Below are positions 1-8,209 of a DNA stretch of 64,000 nt, in pieces (within the stretch, counting starts at the first letter, position 1; every line of letters starts with the position of its first letter). The position numbers and the translations under genes are program-made. The notes under the pieces are model-generated. The model was not told where the DNA came from, made no database searches, and was given only the letters and a program-made list of their open reading frames with translations. Source of the stretch: Gaiella occulta (GTDB lineage: Bacteria > Actinomycetota > Thermoleophilia > Gaiellales > Gaiellaceae); NCBI RefSeq assembly GCF_003351045.1, contig NZ_QQZY01000009.1, forward strand, positions 56,151 through 120,150. Direction: 5' to 3'.

Positions 1-673
1 CGACGTAGTCGACGTCCAGCCCCGCGAGCAGCGCGCGGGCGCGCTCGGGGTCGCGCGTCGCGAGGGCGCGGGGGAGGGCGAGGGCACGCTCGCGCTCGAC
101 GGGGGAGAGGCGCGCGTTGCGCGACGAGAGAGCGAGCCCGTCGGCGTCACGTACCGTCGGCAGCACCCGCAGCTCGAGCTCGAGCGCGAGGTCGGCGATC
201 ATGCGCCGCAGCACGGCCACCTGCTGGGCGTCCTTCTGGCCGAAGTAGGCGACGTCGGGGCGGACGATCGTGAACAGCTTCAGGCACACGGTGGCGACGC
301 CGCGGAAGTGGCCGGGGCGATGCTCGCCCTCGAGCACCGAGCCGAGCTCCTCGACCTCGACCCAGGTCTGGAAGCCGGGCGGGTACATCTCGTCCACGGA
401 CGGCGCGAAGACGAGGTCGACCTCCGCCTCGGCGGCGGCCGCGAGGTCGCGCTCCTCGTCGCGCGGGTAGCCGTTCAGATCGGTGGCCTCTCCGAACTGG
501 GTCGGGTTGACGAACAGGCTCATCACCACCGTCGCGCACTCGGAGCGCGCGGCGCGCAGCAGCGACAGGTGCCCCTCGTGGAGGGCGCCCATCGTCGCGA
601 CGAGCGCGACGGCGCCGTCGCGGCGCGACTCGAGCGCGGCGCGCACCTCGCCGATCGTCCTGCAGACCCTCAT
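1..673 (-). CDS. panC: Pantothenate synthetase, 3' end cut by window edge
   Basis: PanC joins pantoate and beta-alanine using ATP in the cytoplasm, the last step of vitamin B5 synthesis. About 224 codons from the start are visible; the family is usually near 280 residues, so the C-terminus lies outside the window. Visible family motifs are [12 protein letters not shown] (the HIGH-like ATP site, near residue 27), FVNPTQF, the ring motif [17 protein letters not shown], and the downstream SSRN segment. The ATG lies in an ATGA overlap with the stop of the DUF2520 gene, so the two are probably translated together. Identification is secure; only completeness is unknown. Confidence 0.95.
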   Translation of the reverse strand, partial: MRVCRTIGEVRAALESRRDGAVALVATMGALHEGHLSLLRAARSECATVVMSLFVNPTQFGEATDLNGYPRDEERDLAAAAEAEVDLVFAPSVDEMYPPGFQTWVEVEELGSVLEGEHRPGHFRGVATVCLKLFTIVRPDVAYFGQKDAQQVAVLRRMIADLALELELRVLPTVRDADGLALSSRNARLSPVERERALALPRALATRDPERARALLAGLDVDYV

Positions 674-1335
674 GTGACCGCCGCCGTCGCATCGGCGAGC
701 GTCCGGTACATCTGCTCGAGCTCCGGGCGCTCCACCCTGATCGCCTCGAGGTGCCGCTCGACCGTCTCCCAGTCGCCGCGCTGGATCGGCCCGGTCAGCT
801 CGAAGCCGTTCTCGACGGTGCGTGCCATCAGCGGGTCGAGCGCCTGCGGCGGCGCCCCGGCGGCCTCGAGCAGCGAACCGGCGGCCCGGCGCAGGGTGAC
901 GAGGTAGTTGGAGGCGATCGCGGCGCCGGCGTGGTAGACCGCGCGCCGATCGTCGCGCAGCGCGAACGGCCGCAGGCCGAGGGTCTCGGCGAGCCAGCCG
1001 CCGGCGGCGGCGGCCTCGTCCGTCTCGGCCGTGACCGCCGCCCACGCGCCGTCGAGCTGCTCCGGCCCCCGCCAGCGCACGAACGTCTGCAGCGGATGCA
1101 CGCCGAAGCGGCGCGCGTGCGGGGCGAGAGCCGCAAGCGGCGTGGCGCCGCTGACGTGGGCCACCCACGGGCCCGGCTCGATACCCGCCGCGACCTCGGC
1201 GATCGCGCGGTCGGGGACGCAGAGGAGCACGAGCTCGGGCGCGTCGACGGCCAGCCGGACGCCGCGTTCCGCGAGGCGCGCGGACACCGCCGAGCCGACG
1301 CGGCCGCAGCCGATCACGTGGATGCCGTCGATCAT
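670..1335 (-). CDS. Rossmann-like / DUF2520 domain protein coupled to panC
   Basis: A 221-residue protein with an N-terminal dinucleotide-binding loop, [11 protein letters not shown] at residues 7-17, and a helical C-terminal half containing the [10 protein letters not shown] type segment typical of DUF2520. The fold resembles 6-phosphogluconate and ketopantoate reductases. It is shorter than most relatives (about 250-300 residues), mainly in the Rossmann part. It overlaps panC by four bases, and genes of this family are often found next to panC. A role in pantoate supply is therefore attractive but is an inference from context; the substrate is not known. Confidence 0.8.
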   Translation of the reverse strand: MIDGIHVIGCGRVGSAVSARLAERGVRLAVDAPELVLLCVPDRAIAEVAAGIEPGPWVAHVSGATPLAALAPHARRFGVHPLQTFVRWRGPEQLDGAWAAVTAETDEAAAAGGWLAETLGLRPFALRDDRRAVYHAGAAIASNYLVTLRRAAGSLLEAAGAPPQALDPLMARTVENGFELTGPIQRGDWETVERHLEAIRVERPELEQMYRTLADATAAVT

Positions 1336-1397
1336 GTCTCAGGGCTCCAGTTCCAGGTGGATACCGGGCAGAGTGAGTGTAGCGGGCCGGGCCGCCG

Positions 1398-2012
1398 CTA
1401 GGAAGGCGGCCGCTCGGCGCTCTCGATCAGCCGTCCGATCGCCGCGAGCGCGTCGCGGTGGCGTGGATCGGGACTGCCCCCACCCGCCAGCAGCTCTGCC
1501 TCGATGCCGAGGAAGAGGTCGACCACGAGCGTCGCCACGGCGTCCGCGGGCAGCGGCAGCTCGATGCCGCGCTCCACCGTCCAGCGGGCGACCGTCTCCT
1601 CGATCAGGCGCAGCCAGCCGGCCACCGCCGTGCGCCAGCCGGCGGCGAGCTGCTCGTCGACGAGCCCCGCCGACCACAGCTCCCAGAGGATGCGGACATA
1701 GCCCGAGCGGATGTCCTCGTCCAGGTACGCGCACGCCACCCGCCAGCGTTGCGCCAGCGGCATCTCCGACGCGAACAGGGCTCGCTGGCGCCGGAGCAGG
1801 CGCGCGTTCTCCTCCGCGAGCACTGCCAGCAGCAGGCCGTCGCGGCGCCCGAAGTGATAGTGGACGAGCGACAGGTTGACGCCGGCGCGCTCCGCCACCG
1901 CCCGGGTCGAGGTGGCGGCGTAGCCGTCGGCTGCGATCACCTCGCGGGCCGCGGCGAGGATGCGGGCACGCGTGGCGGCGCCCCGGGCGACGCGCCGGTC
2001 GACGGTTGACAT
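1398..2012 (-). CDS. TetR-family transcriptional regulator
   Basis: A 204-residue repressor-type protein. Residues 10-60 form the TetR DNA-binding domain, with the recognition region around [20 protein letters not shown], followed by a helical ligand-binding domain with no clear match to a known inducer class. It is transcribed divergently from the hydrolase-glycosyltransferase gene, and an inverted repeat sits in the 50-base gap. It most likely controls that gene and itself. The ATG is placed six bases after a TATCGT hexamer, suggesting a leaderless message. Confidence 0.9.
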   Translation of the reverse strand: MSTVDRRVARGAATRARILAAAREVIAADGYAATSTRAVAERAGVNLSLVHYHFGRRDGLLLAVLAEENARLLRRQRALFASEMPLAQRWRVACAYLDEDIRSGYVRILWELWSAGLVDEQLAAGWRTAVAGWLRLIEETVARWTVERGIELPLPADAVATLVVDLFLGIEAELLAGGGSPDPRHRDALAAIGRLIESAERPPS

Positions 2013-2018
2013 GGGGAA

Positions 2019-2024
2019 ACGATA
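2019..2024 (-). promoter_or_regulatory. Candidate -10 hexamer of the TetR gene
   Basis: Read on the minus strand this is TATCGT, ending six bases before the ATG at 2012. The spacing would place the transcription start on the start codon. Confidence 0.45.
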
Positions 2025-2032
2025 GCACTACA

Positions 2033-2052
2033 TTGATCGGCCAACCGACCAA
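2033..2052. promoter_or_regulatory. Inverted repeat, candidate TetR operator
   Basis: TTGATCGG, a four-base spacer CCAA, then CCGACCAA; seven of eight arm positions are complementary. It lies between the divergent tetR and hydrolase-glycosyltransferase starts, just upstream of the tetR -10 and over a possible TACATT -10 (2029-2034) for the rightward gene. The position suits a repressor that shuts both promoters. Confidence 0.55.
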
Positions 2053-2063
2053 TAAACAAGGCG

Positions 2064-4181
2064 GTGGAAACGGGAATGCGCGCGAGAGAGCCCGACGAGA
2101 CGGGCGCGGTCGACCGGGACGGCGTGCCGATCGCGTGGGAGCGCTTCGGCGGCGGCAGGCGCACGGTGCTCCTGCTGCCCACCTGGCAGATCATCCATGC
2201 GCGCTGCTGGAAGATGCAGGTGCCGCATCTCGCCCGTCGCCTGCGCGTGGTCACGCACGACCCACGCGGCAACGGCCGCAGCGGCCGCCCGCCCACGGGG
2301 TACGGGCTCGAGGAGCGGGTCGCCGACTCGCTCGCGGTGATCGAGGCCACCTGCGACGGTGCCGCTGCCCTGGTCGCGTTCTCGCAAGGGGCGAACGTCG
2401 CCGCCACGATCGCCGCACGGCGGCCCGAGCTCGTCGAGCGCCTCGTGCTGATCGGCCCTGCGATCGGGGCGCAGAGCGCGGACGAGACGTTCTGGGACGA
2501 CGATCCCGATCCCGCCGATCGCTTCAGCGCGGTGTCCTGGCGCCGCGACTACGAGGGCTTTGCCAGGTGGTTCTTCGCGCAGGTGTTCTCGGAGCCGCAC
2601 TCGACGAAGCAGATCGACGACTGCGTCGGCTGGGCGCTCGAGACGACCCCCGAGGTGCTGATCGCCGGCGAGCGCGAGTTCGACCGCTCCGGCGTGCCCG
2701 CGCTCCTGCCGCGGATCGCGTGCCCGACGCTCGTGATCCACGGCGCCGACGACAGGATCATCCCGGCGTCGGCCGGCGAGCGGGTCGCGGAGGCGATCCC
2801 GGACGCGCAGCTCGTGCTGGTCGACGGAGGCGGCCATGCGCCACACGCACGCGACCCGGCGCGGGTGAACGGCCTGCTCGACGCGTTCCTCGACCCCGCT
2901 CCGCCGCGCCGCCGCCGGCTGGCGCGGGCGCTCCAGCGGCACGCTCCGCGCGCGCTCTACGTCTCCAGCCCGATCGGCCTCGGCCACGCCCAGCGCGATC
3001 TTGCGATCGCGCGCGCGCTGCGCGCGCTGCGGCCCGACCTCGAGATCGCCTGGCTCGCCCAGCATCCGGTCACGCGGGTGCTCGAGGCCGCCGGCGAGAC
3101 GATCCACCCGGCCTCGGCGCAGCTCGCGAACGAGTCGGCTCACATCGAGTCGCAGATGGGGGAGCACCGTCTCCACTGCTTCCAGGCGCTGCGAGAGATG
3201 GACGAGATCCTGCTCGCGAACTTCATGGTCTTCCGCGACCTCGTGCGGGAGGAGCGCTTCGACCTGTGGATCGGCGACGAGGCCTGGGAGCTCGACTACC
3301 ACCTGCACGAGAACCCGGAGCTGAAGTCGGCGCCGTACGCGTTCCTCACCGACTTCGTCGGCTACCTGCCGATGGACGCCCCCGGGTCGAGGGAGGCCGC
3401 TGTCGCCGCCGACTACAACCACGAGAACATCCGGCACGTCGAGCGCTACCCCTACGTCCGCGACGCCGCCGTCTTCATCGGCTCGCCGGAGGACGTCGTC
3501 CCGCGCGCGTTCGGGCCGGGGCTGCCGTTCATGCCCGACTGGGTCCAGCGCCATTTCGACTTCTGCGGCTACGTGCTGCCGTTCGATCCGGCGGAGTACG
3601 CGGACCGCGAGCGCCTGCGGCGGGAGCTCGAGCTCGACGCCGGCCGCCCGCTGATCGTCGCCGCCGTCGGCGGATCCGGGGTCGGGGTGCACCTGTTGCG
3701 GCGCATCGCCGCCGCCTTCGAGCAGGTGCGACGCGACATCCCGGAGGCCGAGCTCCTGCTCGTGTGCGGGCCGCGCATCGATCCCGCGTCGGTCGATCCC
3801 GTCCCCGGCATGAGCGCCGTCGGGTACGTGCACGACCTCTTCCGCACGCTCGCCTGCTGCGACCTCGCCGTCGTGCAGGGCGGCCTCACGACCACGATGG
3901 AGCTCGTCGCCAACCGGCGGCCCTTCATCTCGGTGCCGCTCGCCGATCACTTCGAGCAGAATCACCACGTCGCACACCGGCTGGCGCGCTACGGCGCGCC
4001 GGCCCCGACGCCCTACGACGAGGCGACCCCGGGGCGCCTCGCGGAGCTCATGCGCGAGCGCCTCGCGGCGCCCGTCCGCTACCTCCCGGTCGAGACCTGC
4101 GGCGCCGCCCGGGCGGCCGCGCTGCTCGTGCCGCTGCTCGAGGAGCGCAAGGGTCTATCGACCGCTGGTCGAGGCGGTTGA
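2064..4181 (+). CDS. Alpha/beta hydrolase fused to a MurG/UGT-like glycosyltransferase
   Basis: A 705-residue two-domain protein. Residues 15-280 are an alpha/beta hydrolase: nucleophile Ser107 in AFSQG, an acid in GADDRIIP, and the histidine in GGGHAPH. After a short basic linker, residues 295-690 form a GT-B glycosyltransferase with the acceptor-side loop PIGLGHAQRDLA and the donor-site segment GGLTTTMELVANRRP followed by DHFEQNHH, as in GT1/GT28 enzymes. No signal peptide or membrane segment is seen. The GTG start is used here; ATG at 2076 is in frame and equally possible. Control by the adjacent TetR is likely. A single protein that cleaves an ester and glycosylates could detoxify or tailor a small molecule, but the substrate is unknown. 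Confidence 0.82.
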   Translation: METGMRAREPDETGAVDRDGVPIAWERFGGGRRTVLLLPTWQIIHARCWKMQVPHLARRLRVVTHDPRGNGRSGRPPTGYGLEERVADSLAVIEATCDGAAALVAFSQGANVAATIAARRPELVERLVLIGPAIGAQSADETFWDDDPDPADRFSAVSWRRDYEGFARWFFAQVFSEPHSTKQIDDCVGWALETTPEVLIAGEREFDRSGVPALLPRIACPTLVIHGADDRIIPASAGERVAEAIPDAQLVLVDGGGHAPHARDPARVNGLLDAFLDPAPPRRRRLARALQRHAPRALYVSSPIGLGHAQRDLAIARALRALRPDLEIAWLAQHPVTRVLEAAGETIHPASAQLANESAHIESQMGEHRLHCFQALREMDEILLANFMVFRDLVREERFDLWIGDEAWELDYHLHENPELKSAPYAFLTDFVGYLPMDAPGSREAAVAADYNHENIRHVERYPYVRDAAVFIGSPEDVVPRAFGPGLPFMPDWVQRHFDFCGYVLPFDPAEYADRERLRRELELDAGRPLIVAAVGGSGVGVHLLRRIAAAFEQVRRDIPEAELLLVCGPRIDPASVDPVPGMSAVGYVHDLFRTLACCDLAVVQGGLTTTMELVANRRPFISVPLADHFEQNHHVAHRLARYGAPAPTPYDEATPGRLAELMRERLAAPVRYLPVETCGAARAAALLVPLLEERKGLSTAGRGG

Positions 4182-4787
4182 CGGCGCGAGCCGCGCCTGC
4201 AGCCGCGCCCGCAGCGACGGCCAGTCGTCGTCGAGGATCGCGTACCAGGCGGAGTCGCGGCTCTCGCCGCCGCGGACGAGCATGTGCTTCGCATGCACGC
4301 CCTCGAAGCGTGCGCCGAGCGCCTCGAGCGCTCCGCGCGAGCGCTCGTTGCGGGCGTCGGTCTTGAATTCGACGCGGCGGCAGCCCCAGCCCTCGAAGGC
4401 GTTCCCGAGCTGCAGCAGCTTCGCCTCGACGTTGGCGCCGGTGCCCCACGCCTCGGGTGCGAGCCACGTCCAGCCGATCTCGACGCTCCGGTGCTCGGGC
4501 CGCAACGCCAGGTAGCGCGTCGAGCCGATCGCGCGCCCCGTCATCTGCGAGACGGTCGCGAACGGGATGTCGAGGCCCGCGGCCGCACGCGCGAGGGCGT
4601 CCTCCAGCCAGGCGCGCATCCCTGCCGCGTCGGGACGTGCGACCGGCAGCCACGCCCACACGCGCTCGTCCCGCGAGGCGGCCACCAGATCGCCGAGATG
4701 ATCGCGCCGCAGCGGCTCCAACCGCACGACCCGCCCCGTCAGCGTCGCTGCCCTCCACGTCTCCACGGGTGCCGACAGTACACTCAC
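4155..4787 (-). CDS. GNAT-family N-acetyltransferase (RimJ/RimL-like)
   Basis: A 210-residue acetyl-CoA-dependent acyltransferase. It begins with TLTGRVVRLEPLRRDHLGDL and contains the family segment WLAPEAWGTGANVEAKLLQL followed by KTDARNERSRGALEALGA, which forms the acetyl-CoA-binding and C-terminal strands in RimJ/L-type enzymes. The GTG at 4787 is chosen because further upstream extension runs into the fmdB gene on the other strand. A GTG eight codons later (at VETW) is an alternative. Its 3' end overlaps the convergent hydrolase-glycosyltransferase gene by 27 bases. The acceptor amine is unknown. Confidence 0.85.
   Translation of the reverse strand: MSVLSAPVETWRAATLTGRVVRLEPLRRDHLGDLVAASRDERVWAWLPVARPDAAGMRAWLEDALARAAAGLDIPFATVSQMTGRAIGSTRYLALRPEHRSVEIGWTWLAPEAWGTGANVEAKLLQLGNAFEGWGCRRVEFKTDARNERSRGALEALGARFEGVHAKHMLVRGGESRDSAWYAILDDDWPSLRARLQARLAPSTASTSGR
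4779..4784 (+). promoter_or_regulatory. Candidate -10 of fmdB (leaderless)
   Basis: TACACT ends six bases before the fmdB ATG, leaving no room for a ribosome-binding site on the transcript. It is also inside the first codons of the divergent GNAT gene. Confidence 0.45.
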
Positions 4788-4790
4788 CTC

Positions 4791-5003
4791 ATGCCGATCT
4801 ACGAGTACGCGTGCATGAAGTGCGAGGAGCACTTCGACGAGCTCGTCCGCAACGCCGAGCAGGTCGTGATCTGTCCCTCGTGCGGCGCCGCCGACGTGCT
4901 GAAGCAGATCTCCGCCTTCGCCGTCCACGGAGCCATGTCGAAGCCGAGCTTCGGCGGGACAGGCGGCGGCTGCTGCGGCGGATCCTGCGGCTGCGGGCAC
5001 TGA
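4791..5003 (+). CDS. FmdB-family zinc-ribbon protein
   Basis: A 70-residue protein with the FmdB/regulatory zinc-ribbon pattern: MPIYEYACMKC at the start (Cys8, Cys11) and CPSC (Cys28, Cys31), which together should bind one zinc. The last 20 residues are a Gly/Cys-rich tail ending in GCGH, common in actinobacterial members. Family members are linked loosely to regulation of amidase and formamidase genes or to translation, but no function is settled. It stands alone between divergent and co-directional neighbours. Confidence 0.88.
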   Translation: MPIYEYACMKCEEHFDELVRNAEQVVICPSCGAADVLKQISAFAVHGAMSKPSFGGTGGGCCGGSCGCGH

Positions 5004-5062
5004 GCCTGGGCCCGGCGAGCCGCGCGGGCCGGGTGCGCCGGGCGACCGCCGGGAGGCGGGAC

Positions 5063-5068
5063 TAGAAT
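5063..5068 (+). promoter_or_regulatory. Candidate -10 of the uracil-DNA glycosylase operon
   Basis: TAGAAT ends eight bases before the ATG at 5077; a leaderless or almost leaderless start is implied. Confidence 0.4.
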
Positions 5069-5076
5069 CCACGTCG

Positions 5077-5745
5077 ATGGACGACGTCGTGAGCCGCGCG
5101 TCGGCGCTTCGGGTCTCTGCGCAGGAGGCGGCCTCGTGCGAGCGCTGCGCGCTCGCCGAAGGGCGTACGCAGGTGGTCTTCGGCTCGGGCGACCCCGACG
5201 CCGACCTCTTCCTCGTCGGCGAGGCACCCGGGTTCCACGAGGATCGGAGCGGTGCCCCGCTCGTCGGGCAGGCGGGCGAGCTGCTCGACAGGCTGCTCGC
5301 CTCGATCGGGCTCGCGCGGGCGGACGTCTACCTGGCGAACGTGCTCAAGTGCCGCCCGCTGCGCAGCCGCGACCCGCTGCCGCAGGAGATCGCCTCCTGC
5401 GCGCCGCACCTGTTGCGGCAGATCGAGCTCGTGCGCCCGCGCGTCGTCGCATCCCTCGGGAACGTCGCCACGAAGCTTCTCTCCGGCCGCGAGCTCGGCA
5501 TCACCCGCGTCCACGGCCGCGCGCGGGAGCTCGTGTGCGGCGGCGAGCGCCTCGTGCTCTACCCGCTCTACCACCCCGCTGCGGCGCTCTACACGCCGGC
5601 CATGCTCCGCGAGCTCGAGCAGGACTTCGCCCGCATCCCCACGCTGCTCGGCGCCGAGGCGCCGGATGCGGCTGCGGCTCCTCCGCGAGCGCCGGCGGCC
5701 GCCGAGCCCGTGGAGGCCGAGCTCGTGCAGCTCGGCCTCTTCTGA
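5077..5745 (+). CDS. Family 4 uracil-DNA glycosylase with a C-terminal clamp-binding motif
   Basis: A 222-residue iron-sulfur uracil-DNA glycosylase that removes uracil from DNA to begin base-excision repair. The family motifs GEAPGFHEDRSGAPLVGQAG (residues 48-67) and YHPAAALY are present. The four cysteines for the 4Fe-4S cluster are Cys21, Cys24, Cys92 and Cys108. After residue 195 comes an Ala/Pro-rich linker ending in QLGLF at the extreme C-terminus, which fits the bacterial sliding-clamp-binding consensus QLxLF. It starts a run of genes leading into tsaE five bases later. Confidence 0.93.
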   Translation: MDDVVSRASALRVSAQEAASCERCALAEGRTQVVFGSGDPDADLFLVGEAPGFHEDRSGAPLVGQAGELLDRLLASIGLARADVYLANVLKCRPLRSRDPLPQEIASCAPHLLRQIELVRPRVVASLGNVATKLLSGRELGITRVHGRARELVCGGERLVLYPLYHPAAALYTPAMLRELEQDFARIPTLLGAEAPDAAAAPPRAPAAAEPVEAELVQLGLF

Positions 5746-5750
5746 GAGCC

Positions 5751-6221
5751 GTGCTCGAGCTCGAGACCGCGTCGGCCGCGGAGACGGAGGCGATCGGCGG
5801 CCGCGTCGCGCTCCGCCTCGCACCGGGCGACGTCGTGCTCGTCTGCGGCGATCTCGGCGCCGGCAAGACGACGTTCGTGCGAGGGGCGTGCCGTGCGCTC
5901 GGCGTCGGCGAGCCGGTGACGAGCCCGACGTTCACGATCGGGCACCTCTACGCGGGCGCCGTGCCGGTGGCGCACCTCGACCTCTTCCGCTTCGCCGGCA
6001 TGAGCGCCGCGGAGTGGGGCGACGTCGAGCCGTACTTCGACGGGACGATCGCGTTCGTCGAGTGGCCCGAGGCCGGAGCCGGCACGCTGCCGGCGCCCCG
6101 GCTGACGGTGCGGCTCGAGCACGTCGCCCTCGAGCGGCGGCTCGTTCGGCTCGCCGCCTGCGATCCGGCGCTGCTACAAGGATTCGAGCGTGCGGATCCT
6201 GGCGTTCGACACGGCGACTGA
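5751..6221 (+). CDS. tsaE: tRNA t6A synthesis ATPase TsaE
   Basis: A 156-residue P-loop ATPase needed with TsaB and TsaD for N6-threonylcarbamoyladenosine at position 37 of ANN-decoding tRNAs. The Walker A motif GDLGAGKTTFVRG is near residue 32, followed by SPTFTIGHLY, HLDLFRF and the family signature FVEWPE. The GTG start five bases after the glycosylase stop fits the domain start. Its 3' end overlaps tsaB by 32 bases, so the two are tightly coupled. Confidence 0.93.
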   Translation: MLELETASAAETEAIGGRVALRLAPGDVVLVCGDLGAGKTTFVRGACRALGVGEPVTSPTFTIGHLYAGAVPVAHLDLFRFAGMSAAEWGDVEPYFDGTIAFVEWPEAGAGTLPAPRLTVRLEHVALERRLVRLAACDPALLQGFERADPGVRHGD

Positions 6222-6777
6222 CGTCGCCACCAGCGCTCTCGTCGACGGTGGCTCCGTGCTCGGGGAGCGCCGCTCGCGCGCGGCCACCGTGCTCGAGGAC
6301 ATCGACGCGCTGCTGCGGGCCGCCGGCATGGAGCCGGCCGACGTGGACGCGATCGCCGTCGGCACCGGCCCCGGGAGCTTCACCGGCACCCGCATCGGCC
6401 TCGCCGTCGCGCGCGGCCTCGGGCTCGCGCTCGGCGTCCCCGTCGCCGGCGTCTCCACCCTGGACGCGCTGGCAGCGGGTGCGCACGGCGCCTTCCCCGT
6501 CGTCGACGCCCGGCGCGGCGAGGTGTTCGTGCCGGGGCCACGGGTCGTCTCCCCGGATGCGCTCGCGATCCCCGCGGGCACCGTTTGCGTGGGCGACGGC
6601 GCCCTCCGCTACCGCGATCTCCTCACCGCCGCGGGCGGGATCGTGCCTCCCGGCGACAGCGAGCTCCACGTTCCGCGCGCCGCAGCGCACGCGCTGCTCG
6701 CCCGTGACTTCGGCGCCGCCGACGCGGTACAGCCCGTCTACGTGCGCGTCCCCGACGCGGACGGGAGCCTCGCGTGA
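6190..6777 (+). CDS. tsaB: tRNA t6A synthesis protein TsaB
   Basis: A 195-residue ASKHA-fold protein that binds TsaD and organises the t6A complex. It shows the N-terminal phosphate-loop-like MRILAFDTATDVATSAL and the hallmark GTGPGSFTGTRIGLAVARGL. The length is slightly below the usual 210-230 residues. The GTG start lies inside the end of tsaE, and its stop overlaps the rimI start (GTGA). Confidence 0.93.
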   Translation: MRILAFDTATDVATSALVDGGSVLGERRSRAATVLEDIDALLRAAGMEPADVDAIAVGTGPGSFTGTRIGLAVARGLGLALGVPVAGVSTLDALAAGAHGAFPVVDARRGEVFVPGPRVVSPDALAIPAGTVCVGDGALRYRDLLTAAGGIVPPGDSELHVPRAAAHALLARDFGAADAVQPVYVRVPDADGSLA

Positions 6778-7247
6778 GCTTTCGCCTGCGCAAGCTCGAG
6801 CTCTCGGATCTCGACGCGATCGAGCGCATCGAGAGGGCGTCGTACCCGACGCCGTGGTCGCGCTCGATGTTCGCGAGCGAGCTGGCGAAGCCGAGCTCCC
6901 TGTCGATCGCGGCCGTCACGCCCGACGAGGGGTTGATCGGGTACCTGGTACTCTCGCGCTACGTCGACGCCTGGCACGTGATGAACGTCGCCGTCGCGCC
7001 GTCGCATCGGCGGCTCGGCGTCGCCTCGGCGATGCTCGAGCACCTGTTCGAGGTCACCCGCGGCGACGAGCAGCGCGGCTACACGCTCGAGGTGCGCGTT
7101 TCGAACGTTCCGGCGGTGCGTCTCTACGAGCGCTTGGGCTTCGTCGCCAGGGGCATCCGACGCGGTTACTATACTGACAACAGAGAGGATGCCCTGATCA
7201 TGTGGAAGGATCCCTATCCCGGCGGCGAGGAGCGCGGATCCGCGTGA
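6774..7247 (+). CDS. rimI: Ribosomal protein S18 alanine N-acetyltransferase RimI
   Basis: A 157-residue GNAT enzyme that in known bacteria acetylates the N-terminus of ribosomal protein S18. The acetyl-CoA loop is VAVAPSHRRLGVASAML, and the C-terminal strand has the typical NVPAVRLYERLGFVARGIR and YYTDNREDALIMWK. Being placed between tsaB and tsaD is the classical arrangement, which supports RimI over other GNATs. It overlaps both neighbours by four bases. Confidence 0.92.
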   Translation: MSFRLRKLELSDLDAIERIERASYPTPWSRSMFASELAKPSSLSIAAVTPDEGLIGYLVLSRYVDAWHVMNVAVAPSHRRLGVASAMLEHLFEVTRGDEQRGYTLEVRVSNVPAVRLYERLGFVARGIRRGYYTDNREDALIMWKDPYPGGEERGSA

Positions 7248-8209
7248 TCCTCGGGATCGAGACCTCCTGCGACGAGACCGCCGCCGCCCTCGTCGGCGGC
7301 GACGGGACGGTGCTGTCGTCCATCGTCGCCTCCCAGGCGTCGCTCCACGCCCGCTACGGCGGCGTCGTGCCGGAGGTCGCGTCGCGGCGCCACCTCGAGC
7401 TCATCGGCCCGGTGATTCGCGAGGCGCTCGAGACGGCCGGCGCCGGCCTCGACGATGTCGACCGCGTCGCCGTCACGCGCGGCCCGGGGCTCGTCGGCGC
7501 GCTCCTCGTCGGCCTCTCGGCCGCCAAGGCGCTCGCGTGGGCACGCCGGCTGCCCCTCGTGCCGGTCGACCACCTGCACGGCCATGTCGCGTCGCTCTAC
7601 CTCGGCGACGCGCAGGTGGAGCCCCCCTTCGTGTGCCTGCTCGCGAGCGGCGGGCACACGCTCCTGCTCGACGTGGGCGAGCGGGGCTCGTTCCGCCGTC
7701 TCGGCTCGACGCTCGACGACGCCGCGGGCGAGGCGTTCGACAAGGGCGCGCGCCTGCTCGGGCTCGGCTATCCGGGCGGCGCCGAGATCGACCGTCTCGC
7801 GCGCGAGGGCGATCCGGAGGCGTACACGTTCCCGGTCGCACGGGTCGCCGGCCTCGACTTCTCCTTCTCGGGCCTCAAGACGGCGCTGCTGTACGCCGTG
7901 CGCGGCCTCGACGCGGACGAGCTCGAGCGGCGCCGCGCCGATCTCGCCGCCTCGTACCAGCGGGCGATCGTGCGCGCGCTCGCCGGTCGCCTGCGCGAGG
8001 CCGCCGCACGGTCTCGGGCCGGGCGCATCGCCGTCGTCGGCGGCGTCGCCGCCAACTCCGAGCTGCGCGGCGCGCTTCCCGACGCGGCATTCGCGCCGCT
8101 CGCGCTCTGCACCGACAACGCGGCCATGATCGCGTCGGCGGCACGCTACGCCGATCCGATTCCCTACCCCGACTACCTCGCGCTCGATGCGTACGCCTCG
8201 GCGGCCTGA
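7244..8209 (+). CDS. tsaD: tRNA N6-adenosine threonylcarbamoyltransferase TsaD
   Basis: A 321-residue catalytic subunit that transfers the threonylcarbamoyl group from threonylcarbamoyl-AMP to A37 of tRNA. It begins VILGIETSCDETAAALV; the metal-binding HxxxH is in VDHLHGHVASLYL. Other signatures are ASGGHTLLL, GEAFDKGARLLGLGYPGG and the C-terminal CTDNAAMIA. The GTG at 7244, in a GTGA overlap with rimI, gives the normal N-terminus; an in-frame ATG at 7202 would add 14 unlikely residues. The 3' end overlaps the following protease gene by 23 bases. Confidence 0.95.
   Translation: MILGIETSCDETAAALVGGDGTVLSSIVASQASLHARYGGVVPEVASRRHLELIGPVIREALETAGAGLDDVDRVAVTRGPGLVGALLVGLSAAKALAWARRLPLVPVDHLHGHVASLYLGDAQVEPPFVCLLASGGHTLLLDVGERGSFRRLGSTLDDAAGEAFDKGARLLGLGYPGGAEIDRLAREGDPEAYTFPVARVAGLDFSFSGLKTALLYAVRGLDADELERRRADLAASYQRAIVRALAGRLREAAARSRAGRIAVVGGVAANSELRGALPDAAFAPLALCTDNAAMIASAARYADPIPYPDYLALDAYASAA

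Noticed and set aside
4788..5072. Upstream extension of the GNAT gene to 5072
   Set aside because: It would run antisense through fmdB and add 95 residues of low-complexity sequence not seen in the family.
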